NCBI RefSeq assembly: GCF_020172685.1
Contig: NZ_CP083986.1
Location: 4,172,158 to 4,236,157 of the forward strand
Direction: 5' to 3'
From: [Mycobacterium] nativiensis
Lineage (GTDB): Bacteria > Actinomycetota > Actinomycetes > Mycobacteriales > Mycobacteriaceae
DNA length: 64,000 bases
This document shows positions 1 through 8,603 of this stretch, piece by piece. Made by a program: the position numbers and the translations under genes. Numbering within the stretch: position 1 is the stretch's first letter; the number at the start of each line of letters is the position of its first letter. The notes below the pieces were generated by a model, which saw nothing but the letters and a program-made list of their open reading frames with translations, was not told the origin of the DNA and ran no database searches.

Positions 1-2
1 AC

Positions 3-287
3 GATGTGCGCGTCGCGCTGGAGGCGCATCCCTCGGTCAGGGGCGCCGCAGTGGTGGGCCGCGCTGACGACCGCCTCGGCCAGATCCCGGTGGCCGCGGT
101 CGAGTTGCGTTCCGGGGCCCACACCGATGCCGAGACCCTGGTGGAATTCCTGCGCACCCGGCTGGCCCGCTACGAAATCCCCACCGACATCGCGATCGTC
201 GACACCATCCCGCGAACACCCTCGGGCAAGGCCGACCTCAATGCGGTGCGCGAACTGATCGGTGTGCAGGGTGAGCATGCCCGCTGA
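3..287 (+). CDS. acyl-CoA ligase (AMP-binding), C-terminal part only
   Basis: The reading frame is open from the window edge, so the gene is cut at its 5' end and only about 94 residues are visible. They match the C-terminal lid domain of the adenylate-forming ligase family, which activates a carboxylic acid with ATP and loads it on CoA. The A10 motif TPSGKAD with the invariant catalytic lysine lies near the end, preceded by a YEIP segment typical of this family. The gene overlaps the next ligase by 11 bases, so the two are probably co-transcribed and translationally coupled. Substrate cannot be inferred. Confidence 0.9.
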   Translation, partial: DVRVALEAHPSVRGAAVVGRADDRLGQIPVAAVELRSGAHTDAETLVEFLRTRLARYEIPTDIAIVDTIPRTPSGKADLNAVRELIGVQGEHAR

Positions 288-1803
288 CACGCTTCCGCGG
301 ATCTGGCGCACCCAAGCGCAGTCACGCGGCTCGCACCCGTTGTTGATCTGCGACTCCGAGCGGCTCAGCTACGCGCAGGCCGACCATCGCTCAGCGTTGC
401 TGGCCCGACGGCTCATCGCTCTCGGAGCGGGCAGGGGTAGCCATGTCGGGTTGCTACATCCCAACGGCGCCGCCTTCGTGGTCGGCATGCTGGCCGCCGC
501 ACGCATCGGCGCGGTGGTGGTCCCGTTCCCCACCTTCGCCACCGTGCCGGAACTGCGCTTCCAACTGGCGCACAGCGACGTGCGTATCCTGCTGGCCGCC
601 GAGTCCTACCGGTCTCACGACTATCGACAGCGGCTTTCCGAAGTGCTTTCCGACGTCGATATTGACTGCAGTGAACCGCTTTTCAGCGTCCACGTCCCAC
701 AGTTACGCCGGGTCATCCTCGACGCCACCGCGCCGAGCTCCGGCCTCGCAGGCAACGACCTGCTGACTGCGCTGGAAGATGATGTCGACAGCAGCGATCC
801 GCTGGCCATCATCTACACCTCCGGATCATCCGGCACTCCCAAAGGGGTGGTGCACACCCACGCCGGGCTACTCGGCCACCAACGCGACCTCAACGAGATC
901 TGCGAGGTGACCGCCGCCGACATTCATTTCAGCAATTCGCCGTTCTTCTGGATCGGAGGCTTCGCCTTCGCGCTGCTGTCCAGTGTGCTGGCAGGATCGA
1001 CACTGCTGTGCTCGAATGCCACCGACCCGGGCGCAACTCTGGATCTGCTGGAGGCCGAGAAGCCGACGCTGAGCAATGGTTTCGCCAGCGGGGTCACGGC
1101 GCTGATTCATCACCCCAGCCTCGGCCGGCGGGACCTGTCCAGCCTGCGCCGCGGGAACCTGTACCCGATCATGGCGCCCGAGGCGCGGCCTGCCGACCCC
1201 GAACTGCGGCATGGCAAGCTCGGGATGACCGAGACCGGCGGCCCGGTGTTGCTCAGCGACGACGACACCGACCAGCCCGAACATCGGCGCGGCAGCTACG
1301 GCAAGCCGGCGCCCGGAATCGAGTGCCGAGTCGAGGACGGCGAGCTGTTGGTTCGCGGCCGCGACGTCATGCAGCGCTACTACAGACGCAGCCGCGAGGA
1401 ATGCTTCGACGCCGACGGCTGGTTCCACACCGGGGATCTGGTCCGCACCGATGTCGATGGCTTCTACTACTTCCTCGGGCGGCGCGACGCCATGATCAAG
1501 ACTGCCGGCGCCAATGTTGCACCCGCCGAAGTGGAGCGCGCGATCGCCAAGGTGACGGGTGGGGTCCTCGCCCACGTGATCGGTATACCCGACCCGGACC
1601 GCGGACAGTTGGTGGCCGCCGTCCTGGTGGGCGGCGACACCGATACCGGAGCGCTGCGCGAGCTGCTGGCAGCGGAGCTGTCGTCGTACAAGATCCCCCG
1701 CAGGTTCGCCACCGTGGACCCGGAGCGGATTCCGCTGCTGTCCAGCGGCAAGATCGACCGGCGCCGGTTGGCAGACGTGTTCTCGCAGGGGCCAAATGCC
1801 TGA
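277..1803 (+). CDS. acyl-CoA synthetase / AMP-dependent ligase
   Basis: A complete adenylate-forming ligase of 508 residues that should convert a carboxylic acid to its CoA thioester. The phosphate-binding loop reads YTSGSSGTPKG near residue 178. The A5 region GMTETGG, the A8 hinge WFHTGDLVRTDVDGF and the C-terminal SSGKIDRR with the catalytic lysine are all present. The ATG at 277 has AGGG 6-9 bases upstream and overlaps the preceding ligase; a GTG at 271 is an alternative. It overlaps the next ligase by 8 bases. The sequence is of the generic FadD type and does not identify the substrate. Confidence 0.9.
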   Translation: MPADTLPRIWRTQAQSRGSHPLLICDSERLSYAQADHRSALLARRLIALGAGRGSHVGLLHPNGAAFVVGMLAAARIGAVVVPFPTFATVPELRFQLAHSDVRILLAAESYRSHDYRQRLSEVLSDVDIDCSEPLFSVHVPQLRRVILDATAPSSGLAGNDLLTALEDDVDSSDPLAIIYTSGSSGTPKGVVHTHAGLLGHQRDLNEICEVTAADIHFSNSPFFWIGGFAFALLSSVLAGSTLLCSNATDPGATLDLLEAEKPTLSNGFASGVTALIHHPSLGRRDLSSLRRGNLYPIMAPEARPADPELRHGKLGMTETGGPVLLSDDDTDQPEHRRGSYGKPAPGIECRVEDGELLVRGRDVMQRYYRRSREECFDADGWFHTGDLVRTDVDGFYYFLGRRDAMIKTAGANVAPAEVERAIAKVTGGVLAHVIGIPDPDRGQLVAAVLVGGDTDTGALRELLAAELSSYKIPRRFATVDPERIPLLSSGKIDRRRLADVFSQGPNA

Positions 1804-3331
1804 CGCCACAACCATGGACGCACTGGTTCGCTCCCGCGCCGCCGCGCACGGGGACAAGCCGGCGGTGATCGATCCTGGCACCCGGATCAGCTACGCCGCC
1901 CTGGAGGCGTCGTCTCGGGAATTGGCCGCGATCCTGGTGCAGGCCGGTGTCGGCAAGGGCACCCGAGTGGGGCTGATCATGCCCAACGGCGTCGACTGGG
2001 TCCGGACAGCGGTCGCCGTGACCCGGATCGGCGCGGTGCTGGTCCCGCTGAGCACGTTGCTGACCCCGCCGGAGCTCCGTGCGCAGCTGCGCGTCGCCGC
2101 GGTGCAGTTTCTGATCGGCGTCGAAGAGTTCCGGGGCCGCCGCTACCTCGACGGCCTGTACGCCGCGCCAGCACTGGATCTGCCTGCGCTGCAGCATGTC
2201 TGGTCTACTCGGAGATTGGCATCGGCCCCCGCCGGCGCCGGCCCCGCCCGCGTGCTCGATGCGCTGGCCGCATCCGTCACGCCCAGCGATCCCATGCTGA
2301 TCATGTTCACCTCCGGCAGCAGCGGCCCGCCGAAGGGAGTGCTGCACTCGCACGGCAGCGCACTGGGCGCGGTGGCATCCGGCCTGGCCGCCCGCTGCAT
2401 CGATGCCGACACCCGGCTGTACCTGCCGATGCCGTTCTTCTGGGTCGGCGGATTCGGAGGCGGGGTGCTGTCGGCGCTGCTCGCCGGGGCGACGCTGATC
2501 ACCGAGGAGATCCCGAAACCGGAGACCACCCTGGGACTGCTGGAGTCCGAGCGGGTCACGTTGTTCCGCGGCTGGCCGGACCAGGCACAGGCACTGGCCA
2601 GGCACAGCGGCACCACCGACCTGTCGGCGCTGCGACCCGGAAGCCTGGAGGCGCTGCTGCCGCCCGCGCTGCGGGCCGAACCCGGAGCGCGGGCCAATCT
2701 GTTCGGGATGACCGAGAGCTTCGGCCCGTACTGCGGCTACGCCGCCGACACCGACCTGCCGCGGTCGGCCTGGGGCAGTTGCGGAAAGCCGTTCGAGGGC
2801 ATGGAGGTTCGGATCGTCTACCTCGAGACCGCCGTTCCGGTGCCCACCGGGATGATCGGCATGATCCAACTGCGCGGACCGCACATCCTGCGCGGCATCT
2901 GCGGACGCACCCGGGAGGCGACCTTCACCGCCGACGGCTACTACCCCACCGGGGATCTGGGCCGACTCGATCACGACGGATTCCTGTACTACCACGGCAG
3001 ATCCGACGACATGTTCAAGGTCAGCGGCGCCACCGTGTACCCCGGCGAGGTGGAGAAGGCGTTGCTGGCCATCGACGGTGTCACGGCAGCCTTCGTGACC
3101 AACGTGCCCGACGGCGAGCAGGCTCGGGTGGGCGCGGCGGTGGCCGGCGATGCGCTGACGATCGGCCAGCTGCACGAGCGGGCCCGCGCGCTGTTGAGCG
3201 CATTCAAAGTGCCGACGGTGTGGCTGCTGGTTGCGGGTCCCGATGCCATCCCGCGCGGTCCGACCGGCAAGGTCGACACGCGGCGACTACAGGAAATGCT
3301 GGCGAACCAACAACGGAGGGAACGGATATGA
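1796..3331 (+). CDS. acyl-CoA synthetase / AMP-dependent ligase
   Basis: The third consecutive ligase, 511 residues, from the same superfamily as its two upstream neighbours. Visible motifs are FTSGSSGPPKG (ATP phosphate loop, around residue 169), FGMTESFG (A5), YYPTGDLGRLDHDGF (A8) and GPTGKVDTRR (A10 lysine). A WVGGFGGG stretch in the N-terminal domain resembles the WIGGFAFA of the preceding ligase, so the two are probably paralogues from a tandem duplication. Its stop overlaps the start of the following SDR as ATGA, indicating coupled translation. Confidence 0.9.
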   Translation: MPDATTMDALVRSRAAAHGDKPAVIDPGTRISYAALEASSRELAAILVQAGVGKGTRVGLIMPNGVDWVRTAVAVTRIGAVLVPLSTLLTPPELRAQLRVAAVQFLIGVEEFRGRRYLDGLYAAPALDLPALQHVWSTRRLASAPAGAGPARVLDALAASVTPSDPMLIMFTSGSSGPPKGVLHSHGSALGAVASGLAARCIDADTRLYLPMPFFWVGGFGGGVLSALLAGATLITEEIPKPETTLGLLESERVTLFRGWPDQAQALARHSGTTDLSALRPGSLEALLPPALRAEPGARANLFGMTESFGPYCGYAADTDLPRSAWGSCGKPFEGMEVRIVYLETAVPVPTGMIGMIQLRGPHILRGICGRTREATFTADGYYPTGDLGRLDHDGFLYYHGRSDDMFKVSGATVYPGEVEKALLAIDGVTAAFVTNVPDGEQARVGAAVAGDALTIGQLHERARALLSAFKVPTVWLLVAGPDAIPRGPTGKVDTRRLQEMLANQQRRERI

Positions 3332-4149
3332 CAGGCCGACTGACCGACAAGGTGGCATTCATCACCGGCGCGGCGCGCGGGCAGGGACGCGCGCATGCGG
3401 TCCGAATGGCCGCCGAGGGCGCAGACATCATCGCGATCGACGTGGCCGGCAAGCTGCCGGACTGTGTGCCCTACCTGCCGTCATCCCCGGAGGATCTGGC
3501 CGAAACGGTGCGACTTGTTGAGGCCACCGGCCGGCGCATCGTCTCCTCGGTGGTCGACACCCGTGACTACGCCGAGATGTGCGAGGCCGTCGCCGACGGG
3601 GTGGCCGCCCTGGGACGGCTGGACATCATCGTCGCCAACGCCGGTGTGGCCGCCCCGCAGGCCTGGGATGCCATCACCCCGGAGAACTTTCGCGATGTCA
3701 TGGACATCAACGTGACCGGCACCTGGAACACCGTGATGGCCGGCGCGCAGCACATCATCGACGGTGGACGGGGCGGGTCGGTCATCCTGGTCAGCTCCGC
3801 CGCCGGAATCAAGATGCAGCCGTTCATGGTGCACTACACGGCCAGCAAGCACGCCGTGACCGGGATGGCGCGCGCGTTCGCCGCTGAACTCGGCAAGCAT
3901 TCGATTCGGGTCAACAGCCTGCATCCGGGCGCGGTCAACACCCCGATGGGCACCGGCGACATGATGGCGGCGTTGAACAAGGCCAACGAGACCAACCCGC
4001 AATTGATCCACATGGTCACGCCGTTCCTGCCCGACTGGATAGCCGAGCCCGAAGACATCGCCGACGCAGTGTGCTGGTTGGCCAGCAATGAGTCGCGGCT
4101 TGTCACCGCAGCGGGGATCGCGGTCGATCTGGGCTCCACCCAGTATTGA
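3328..4149 (+). CDS. mycofactocin-coupled short-chain dehydrogenase (SDR)
   Basis: A 273-residue Rossmann-fold alcohol/ketone oxidoreductase. The cofactor loop is TGAARGQGRAHAV, followed by NAG (residues ~98-100), a catalytic serine in VSSAAG and YTASK. The segment after beta-2 (IDVAGKLPDCVPYLPSS) is the long insertion that sets apart the actinobacterial mycofactocin-associated SDRs, which hold NAD non-exchangeably and pass electrons to mycofactocin. That cofactor assignment is family knowledge; no mft gene is in the window. The ATG overlaps the upstream ligase stop (ATGA). A close homologue lies at 30645. The gene ends 5 bases from the convergent PucR gene. Confidence 0.87.
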   Translation: MTGRLTDKVAFITGAARGQGRAHAVRMAAEGADIIAIDVAGKLPDCVPYLPSSPEDLAETVRLVEATGRRIVSSVVDTRDYAEMCEAVADGVAALGRLDIIVANAGVAAPQAWDAITPENFRDVMDINVTGTWNTVMAGAQHIIDGGRGGSVILVSSAAGIKMQPFMVHYTASKHAVTGMARAFAAELGKHSIRVNSLHPGAVNTPMGTGDMMAALNKANETNPQLIHMVTPFLPDWIAEPEDIADAVCWLASNESRLVTAAGIAVDLGSTQY

Positions 4150-4154
4150 GGGGT

Positions 4155-5408
4155 TCACTCTGGGAGCACGCGTTCACCAAGGGTGGCCACCACCCGCAGA
4201 GCCACCTCCAAGGGCATCCTGCGTTCGTCGAGCGGCTGCGGCAGCAATTCTTCGACCTGCTGCATCCGGTAGAGCACCGTGTTCTTGTGCACGCTCAGCG
4301 ACTCGGCAGCCTTGGCCATACTGCCCTGCTCGAGGTACACCAGCGCGGTCTGCCGTAGCCGATCAGTCGCCGCGCCTCGCTCCGCCAGACCGCCCAGTTC
4401 ACGGCGCACCAACCGAGACAGGGCCGCGATGTCGGCGGCCAGACAGCTGACGAGTTCGACATCGCGGTACAGGGTGACCGGCGCGGGGTCGGTCTCGGCG
4501 GCGATCCGGTAGGCGCGCAGCGCCTCCTCGTGGGTGACGCGGAACCCCTCGACACCAGCGGCGGGAATCCCGGCGGCCAGGTGGACCTTCGGCCGGTGCT
4601 GCCGAAATTCCTTCAAGCGAGCAATCTCCCGCAGGTCCGGGACACCCGTAGTGGCGAGCCAGACCCAGAGCATCCGACCGCCCGCCGGCAGCGTCAGCGG
4701 ACGCGGAGCACCGAGGCGGGTCGCGATCTGGACCGCCAGTGTCTCCAGGAATACGGTGGCGTCATCCTCGGGACGGTCGAGAGTCCAGATGATCAGGCCG
4801 GTCTGCTGGACGTGGAGATTGTGCCCGAGTTGTCTTGTGCTGCGCTCGATGTCGACTGCCTCCTCACGCAAGATGGCCTCGACAAGCTCGCGCCGACGGG
4901 TCTGCGCGCTGCTGACTTGCCGTCGGGTCTCGTCCAAGAAAGCCATCTCGGCACGCTCGGTGGCGTGGGATATGGTCCGGCTCAAGTGATCCCACTGCAG
5001 GTCCAGAACCGCCGGCAGCAACTCCGGATCGGTGATCTCGCGACAGGCAGAAGTCATGATCTCAGCCCAGCTGATGCGCTGCAAAGTCCGGTAACAACGC
5101 TGCAGCAGAGCGATGTCGTAGCCGCGCCGGGCCAGGGTGCGGCCCAGAACCTTGGCGGCATTGGGCAGATCGATATCGCTCGGGCGTTCGTGCGGCCCCT
5201 GACTGAAGTACGCGCCGACACCGTCGTGCACCGCGATCTGTAGCTCCTGCCGAAGCGCGGGGTCATCCCCGATCTCCGGCACGTCGGCGGCGATGGCGTC
5301 GATCATCCGTCCAGACAGGGTGGACAACTGCGGCTCTGCCACCTCACGGTTCGCGAAGGATTCGAACCAGGTTCTGGCCTCCGCTACCAGGTCACGGCGT
5401 TGACGCAT
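4155..5408 (-). CDS. PucR/CdaR-family transcriptional regulator
   Basis: A 417-residue protein with the usual layout of actinobacterial PucR-type regulators: an alpha-helical sensor region (about 1-160), a degenerate GGDEF-like middle domain, and a C-terminal helix-turn-helix in which LSVHKNTVLYRMQQVEELL (about 375-393) is diagnostic of the PucR HTH_30 domain. The ATG at 5408 is preferred over longer extensions because it gives the usual N-terminus and leaves a 109-base divergent region before the fadD at 5518. It probably controls the divergent beta-oxidation operon at 5518-15070, and perhaps itself. The inducer is unknown. Confidence 0.85.
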   Translation of the reverse strand: MRQRRDLVAEARTWFESFANREVAEPQLSTLSGRMIDAIAADVPEIGDDPALRQELQIAVHDGVGAYFSQGPHERPSDIDLPNAAKVLGRTLARRGYDIALLQRCYRTLQRISWAEIMTSACREITDPELLPAVLDLQWDHLSRTISHATERAEMAFLDETRRQVSSAQTRRRELVEAILREEAVDIERSTRQLGHNLHVQQTGLIIWTLDRPEDDATVFLETLAVQIATRLGAPRPLTLPAGGRMLWVWLATTGVPDLREIARLKEFRQHRPKVHLAAGIPAAGVEGFRVTHEEALRAYRIAAETDPAPVTLYRDVELVSCLAADIAALSRLVRRELGGLAERGAATDRLRQTALVYLEQGSMAKAAESLSVHKNTVLYRMQQVEELLPQPLDERRMPLEVALRVVATLGERVLPE

Positions 5409-5517
5409 ATCGATACCCCCAATCGCGTTCCGGTCCACGCCGTGGCACAACCGTTGCCTGCCGATTTGTGATCCACGGTACAAGCCCCAATTCTTGCGTC
5501 GCAGCACACTGACCGTC
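5409..5517. promoter_or_regulatory. divergent promoter region between PucR regulator and fadD operon
   Basis: This 109-base gap must hold the promoters for both the PucR gene and the operon starting at 5518. It contains a short perfect inverted repeat CCACG-C-CGTGG at 5435-5445 and a CACAA/TTGTG pair at 5446-5450 and 5466-5470. Either could be part of a PucR operator, but neither is long enough to be convincing alone. No clear -10/-35 pair was identified. Confidence 0.4.
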
Positions 5518-7320
5518 ATGACCACCACAGATCCCGTTTCGCGGCTTACACAGGCGAGGTCGCTGTGCGAGCTGTTCCAGCGCACCTGCGCGACCCGCGC
5601 CGGGGATCTCGCGCTGCGCACACCGGACGGTGGGACCGCGTTGACCTGGGGTGAATACGGCGCTCGGGTGCAGCGGCTCGCTGCGGGGCTATCTGCACTC
5701 GGGGTTTGCCGCGGCGACACGGTCGCGATCATGCTCACCAACCGGCCCGAGTTCCATCTGATCGACGCCGCCGCGTATCACCTGGGCGCGATCCCCTTCT
5801 CGGTCTACAACACGAGTGCCCCGGCACAGATCGCCTACCTCTTCGACAACGCGGCAAACCGGGTCGTCGTCTGCGAGGAACAATTCCTGGAGCATGTGCT
5901 GGAGGCCAAGGCGGGCAGCCGGGTCGAGCACGTGATCTGTCTCGGCGATGCCCCGGCGGGCACGATGACGCTCGCGGAGGTCGAAGACCTCGGCGACCCG
6001 GAGTTTGATTTCGAATCCTGCTGGCGTGCCGTGCAAGCGGACGACACGATCACCATCATCTACACCTCCGGCACGACCGGCACCCCCAAGGGCGTCGAGA
6101 TGTCACATCGCAACGCCATCTTCGGCACCGAAGCGATGCTGGGGATCCCGGAGTTCGCGGCGGGCTGCGGAGGGCGGGTGGCCTCCTATCTACCCGACGC
6201 ACATGCCCTCAACCGATGGCTCGCCCATTACCTGCCCGCGGTCACCGGTGCTGCGGTGTACACGGTGGCCGACAGCAAGGACCTTGCGGCCGCACTGCCG
6301 ACGATCCGACCCACGGTGTTCGTCGGGGTGCCGATGCTCTGGTACAAGCTTGAGGCGACGGTGCGCGCCGCGCTGTCCGCGGAGCCAGGACTACGCGGCA
6401 CTCTCGCCGCGTGGGCCCTGCAGGTCGGCCGGCGCAAGGTCGCCGCCGATCTCGCCGGCAAGCCCATCTCGCCGCTGCTGCGGCTGAAGTACCTGCCGGC
6501 GGAGCGTTTGATACTTGCGCGCCTACGGCAGCAAGTCGGTTTGGACCAGACGGCCATCGCCTATAGCGGGGCGGCACCCATCACCCCGGAGACCCTGGAA
6601 TTCCTGCTGGCGCTCGGGATCCCGGTCGCCGAGGCCTGGGGCATGTCCGAGATCGGCCTGGCGACCTCCAATCGTCCGGGAGCCCAGCGGGTGGGCACCG
6701 TCGGCACGGTGCTGAGGCGGGTTGAAATCCGCTGCCTCAACGACGGTGAACTACTGGTCCGCACTCCCGGGTTGATGAAGGGCTACCGCAACGACCCGGC
6801 CCGCACCGCCGAAGTCGTCGACGACGACGGTTGGGTGCACACCGGCGATATCGGGGTCATCGATACCGGGGGCTACGTCACGATCGTCGATCGCAAGAAG
6901 GAATTGATCATCAATTCCGCTGGCAAGAACATGTCTCCCGCCAATATCGAGAACGCGGTCCGCGCCGCGAGTCCGTTGGTCGGATCGGTGGTGGCCATCG
7001 GCGATCGGCGCAAGTACGTGACCGCGCTGATCACCCTCGAACCCGAAGCGGCGGCGGCATTCGCTTCCGCGCACAGCGTCGAAGCCTCACCGCGTGCGCT
7101 CGCAGCCGATCCGGCCGTCCGACGCCGACTCGACGCGGCTATCGCCGCCGCCAATGCCCGCCTGTCGCGTGTCGAGCAGGTGAAGGCCTACACGGTGCTG
7201 CCGGTGTTCTGGGAACCCGGCAGCGATGAGATCACCCCCACGATGAAGCTGCGCCGCGGTGTGATCACCGAAAAGTATGCGCGCGAAATCGATGCGCTCT
7301 ATGAGTTCGCCCGAACCTAA
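5518..7320 (+). CDS. long-chain acyl-CoA synthetase (FadD15/FAA1 type)
   Basis: A 600-residue ligase, larger than the roughly 510-residue ones upstream, of the eukaryote-like long-chain class. It has [18 protein letters not shown], a middle segment [14 protein letters not shown], the A5 motif EAWGMSE, the [17 protein letters not shown] motif characteristic of long-chain fatty acid CoA ligases, and TPTMKLRR at the C-terminus. It should activate long-chain acids at the head of the operon. The ATG at 5518 is chosen over an in-frame TTG at 5494. It is followed after 31 bases by a thiolase. Confidence 0.9.
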   Translation: MTTTDPVSRLTQARSLCELFQRTCATRAGDLALRTPDGGTALTWGEYGARVQRLAAGLSALGVCRGDTVAIMLTNRPEFHLIDAAAYHLGAIPFSVYNTSAPAQIAYLFDNAANRVVVCEEQFLEHVLEAKAGSRVEHVICLGDAPAGTMTLAEVEDLGDPEFDFESCWRAVQADDTITIIYTSGTTGTPKGVEMSHRNAIFGTEAMLGIPEFAAGCGGRVASYLPDAHALNRWLAHYLPAVTGAAVYTVADSKDLAAALPTIRPTVFVGVPMLWYKLEATVRAALSAEPGLRGTLAAWALQVGRRKVAADLAGKPISPLLRLKYLPAERLILARLRQQVGLDQTAIAYSGAAPITPETLEFLLALGIPVAEAWGMSEIGLATSNRPGAQRVGTVGTVLRRVEIRCLNDGELLVRTPGLMKGYRNDPARTAEVVDDDGWVHTGDIGVIDTGGYVTIVDRKKELIINSAGKNMSPANIENAVRAASPLVGSVVAIGDRRKYVTALITLEPEAAAAFASAHSVEASPRALAADPAVRRRLDAAIAAANARLSRVEQVKAYTVLPVFWEPGSDEITPTMKLRRGVITEKYAREIDALYEFART

Positions 7321-7351
7321 TTTTCTGCGCCGGAAAGGACGACAGCTAGCC

Positions 7352-8572
7352 ATGACAACAGAAGCATTCGTGTACGACGCGATTCGCACCCCCCGAGGTC
7401 TGGGCAAGCCCACCGGCGGGCTCTACACCATCGCGCCGGTCGACCTCGCCGCCGACCTCATCCATGAGATGTTGCACCGCAATGAGGGCATCGACCCCGA
7501 ACGGATCGACGACGTGATCCTGGGCTGCGTCAGCCCGGTCGGCGAGCAGGGTTTCGATATCGCCGAGATGGCCGTGGTGCGGGCCGGATTGAGCGAGACC
7601 GCGGTTGGGGTCCAGCTCAACCGATACTGCGCGTCCGGGCTGGAAGCGGTCAACACCGCCGCCCAGAAAATCGCATCCGGGTGGGAGGACCTCATCTTCG
7701 CCGGCGGTGTCGAATCCATGTCCCGGGTTCCGATGGGTTCCGACGGCGGCATGGTCGTCGCCGCAGACCCCAATGCCTACCAGCGCACCCCGATCATTCC
7801 GCAGGGGCCCGCCTCAGATCTGCTGGCCGCCAGGTACGGCTTCAGCCGCACCGACCTCGACGCGTTCGCGGCGCGTTCACACCGCAACGCCGCCCGGGCA
7901 TGGACAGAAGGCCGATTCAAAGGATCCGTGGTGCCCGTCGCCGATCTCAACGGCATCGTCGTGCTCGACCACGACGAGCTGGTGCGCCCGGACGCCACCG
8001 TGGAGTCGCTGGGTGCACTCAAGCCTGCGTTCGCGGCCATCGGCGAGCTCGGCGGGTTCGACGCCGTCGCCCTGCAGCGCTACCACCAGCTCGAGCGCAT
8101 CGAACACGTACACACTGCCGGCAATTCCTCGGGAATCGTGGACGGCGCATCGTTGCTTGCCATCGGAAATGCCCGTATCGGAGCCGAATTCGGACTCACA
8201 CCGCGAGCCCGGGTAGTGGCCACCGCGGTCACCGGATCCGATACGCCGATCGGGTTCACCGGTCCCTACCCGGCCTGCCGCAAAGCACTGAAGAAGGCCG
8301 GGCTGAACATCGCCGACATCGACCTCATCGAGGTCAACGAGGCGTTCGCAGCGGTGGTGCTGACCTTCGCCGAGCAGTTCGGCATCGGACTGGACAAGAT
8401 CAACGTCAACGGGGGTGCCATCGCCATGGGCCATCCGCTGGGTGCAACCGGCGGCATGCTGCTCGGCACCGTCATCGACGAACTCGAACGCACCGGAAAC
8501 CGCTACGGCATGGTCACGCTCTGCGCCGTCGGCGGCATCGGCATCGCCACCATCGTCGAGCGCGTGAGCTGA
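7352..8572 (+). CDS. fadA: thiolase (acetyl-CoA acyltransferase)
   Basis: A 406-residue type II thiolase with all three catalytic elements: the nucleophilic cysteine in [10 protein letters not shown] (about residue 90), the histidine in [14 protein letters not shown] (about 359), and the second cysteine in LCAVGGIG (about 390). It performs the last, thiolytic step of beta-oxidation. AAGGA lies upstream of the ATG with somewhat wide spacing. Its position before a FadB-type enzyme suggests that the two form a FadA/FadB complex. Confidence 0.92.
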   Translation: MTTEAFVYDAIRTPRGLGKPTGGLYTIAPVDLAADLIHEMLHRNEGIDPERIDDVILGCVSPVGEQGFDIAEMAVVRAGLSETAVGVQLNRYCASGLEAVNTAAQKIASGWEDLIFAGGVESMSRVPMGSDGGMVVAADPNAYQRTPIIPQGPASDLLAARYGFSRTDLDAFAARSHRNAARAWTEGRFKGSVVPVADLNGIVVLDHDELVRPDATVESLGALKPAFAAIGELGGFDAVALQRYHQLERIEHVHTAGNSSGIVDGASLLAIGNARIGAEFGLTPRARVVATAVTGSDTPIGFTGPYPACRKALKKAGLNIADIDLIEVNEAFAAVVLTFAEQFGIGLDKINVNGGAIAMGHPLGATGGMLLGTVIDELERTGNRYGMVTLCAVGGIGIATIVERVS

Positions 8573-8603
8573 CCAGAGCGCACCAGAGAGGACCTGAACA
8601 ACC

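Noticed and set aside
1496..3175. Long minus-strand frame opposite two ligases
   Set aside because: Gln/Gly/Arg-rich shadow without motifs; overlaps confidently assigned ligases.
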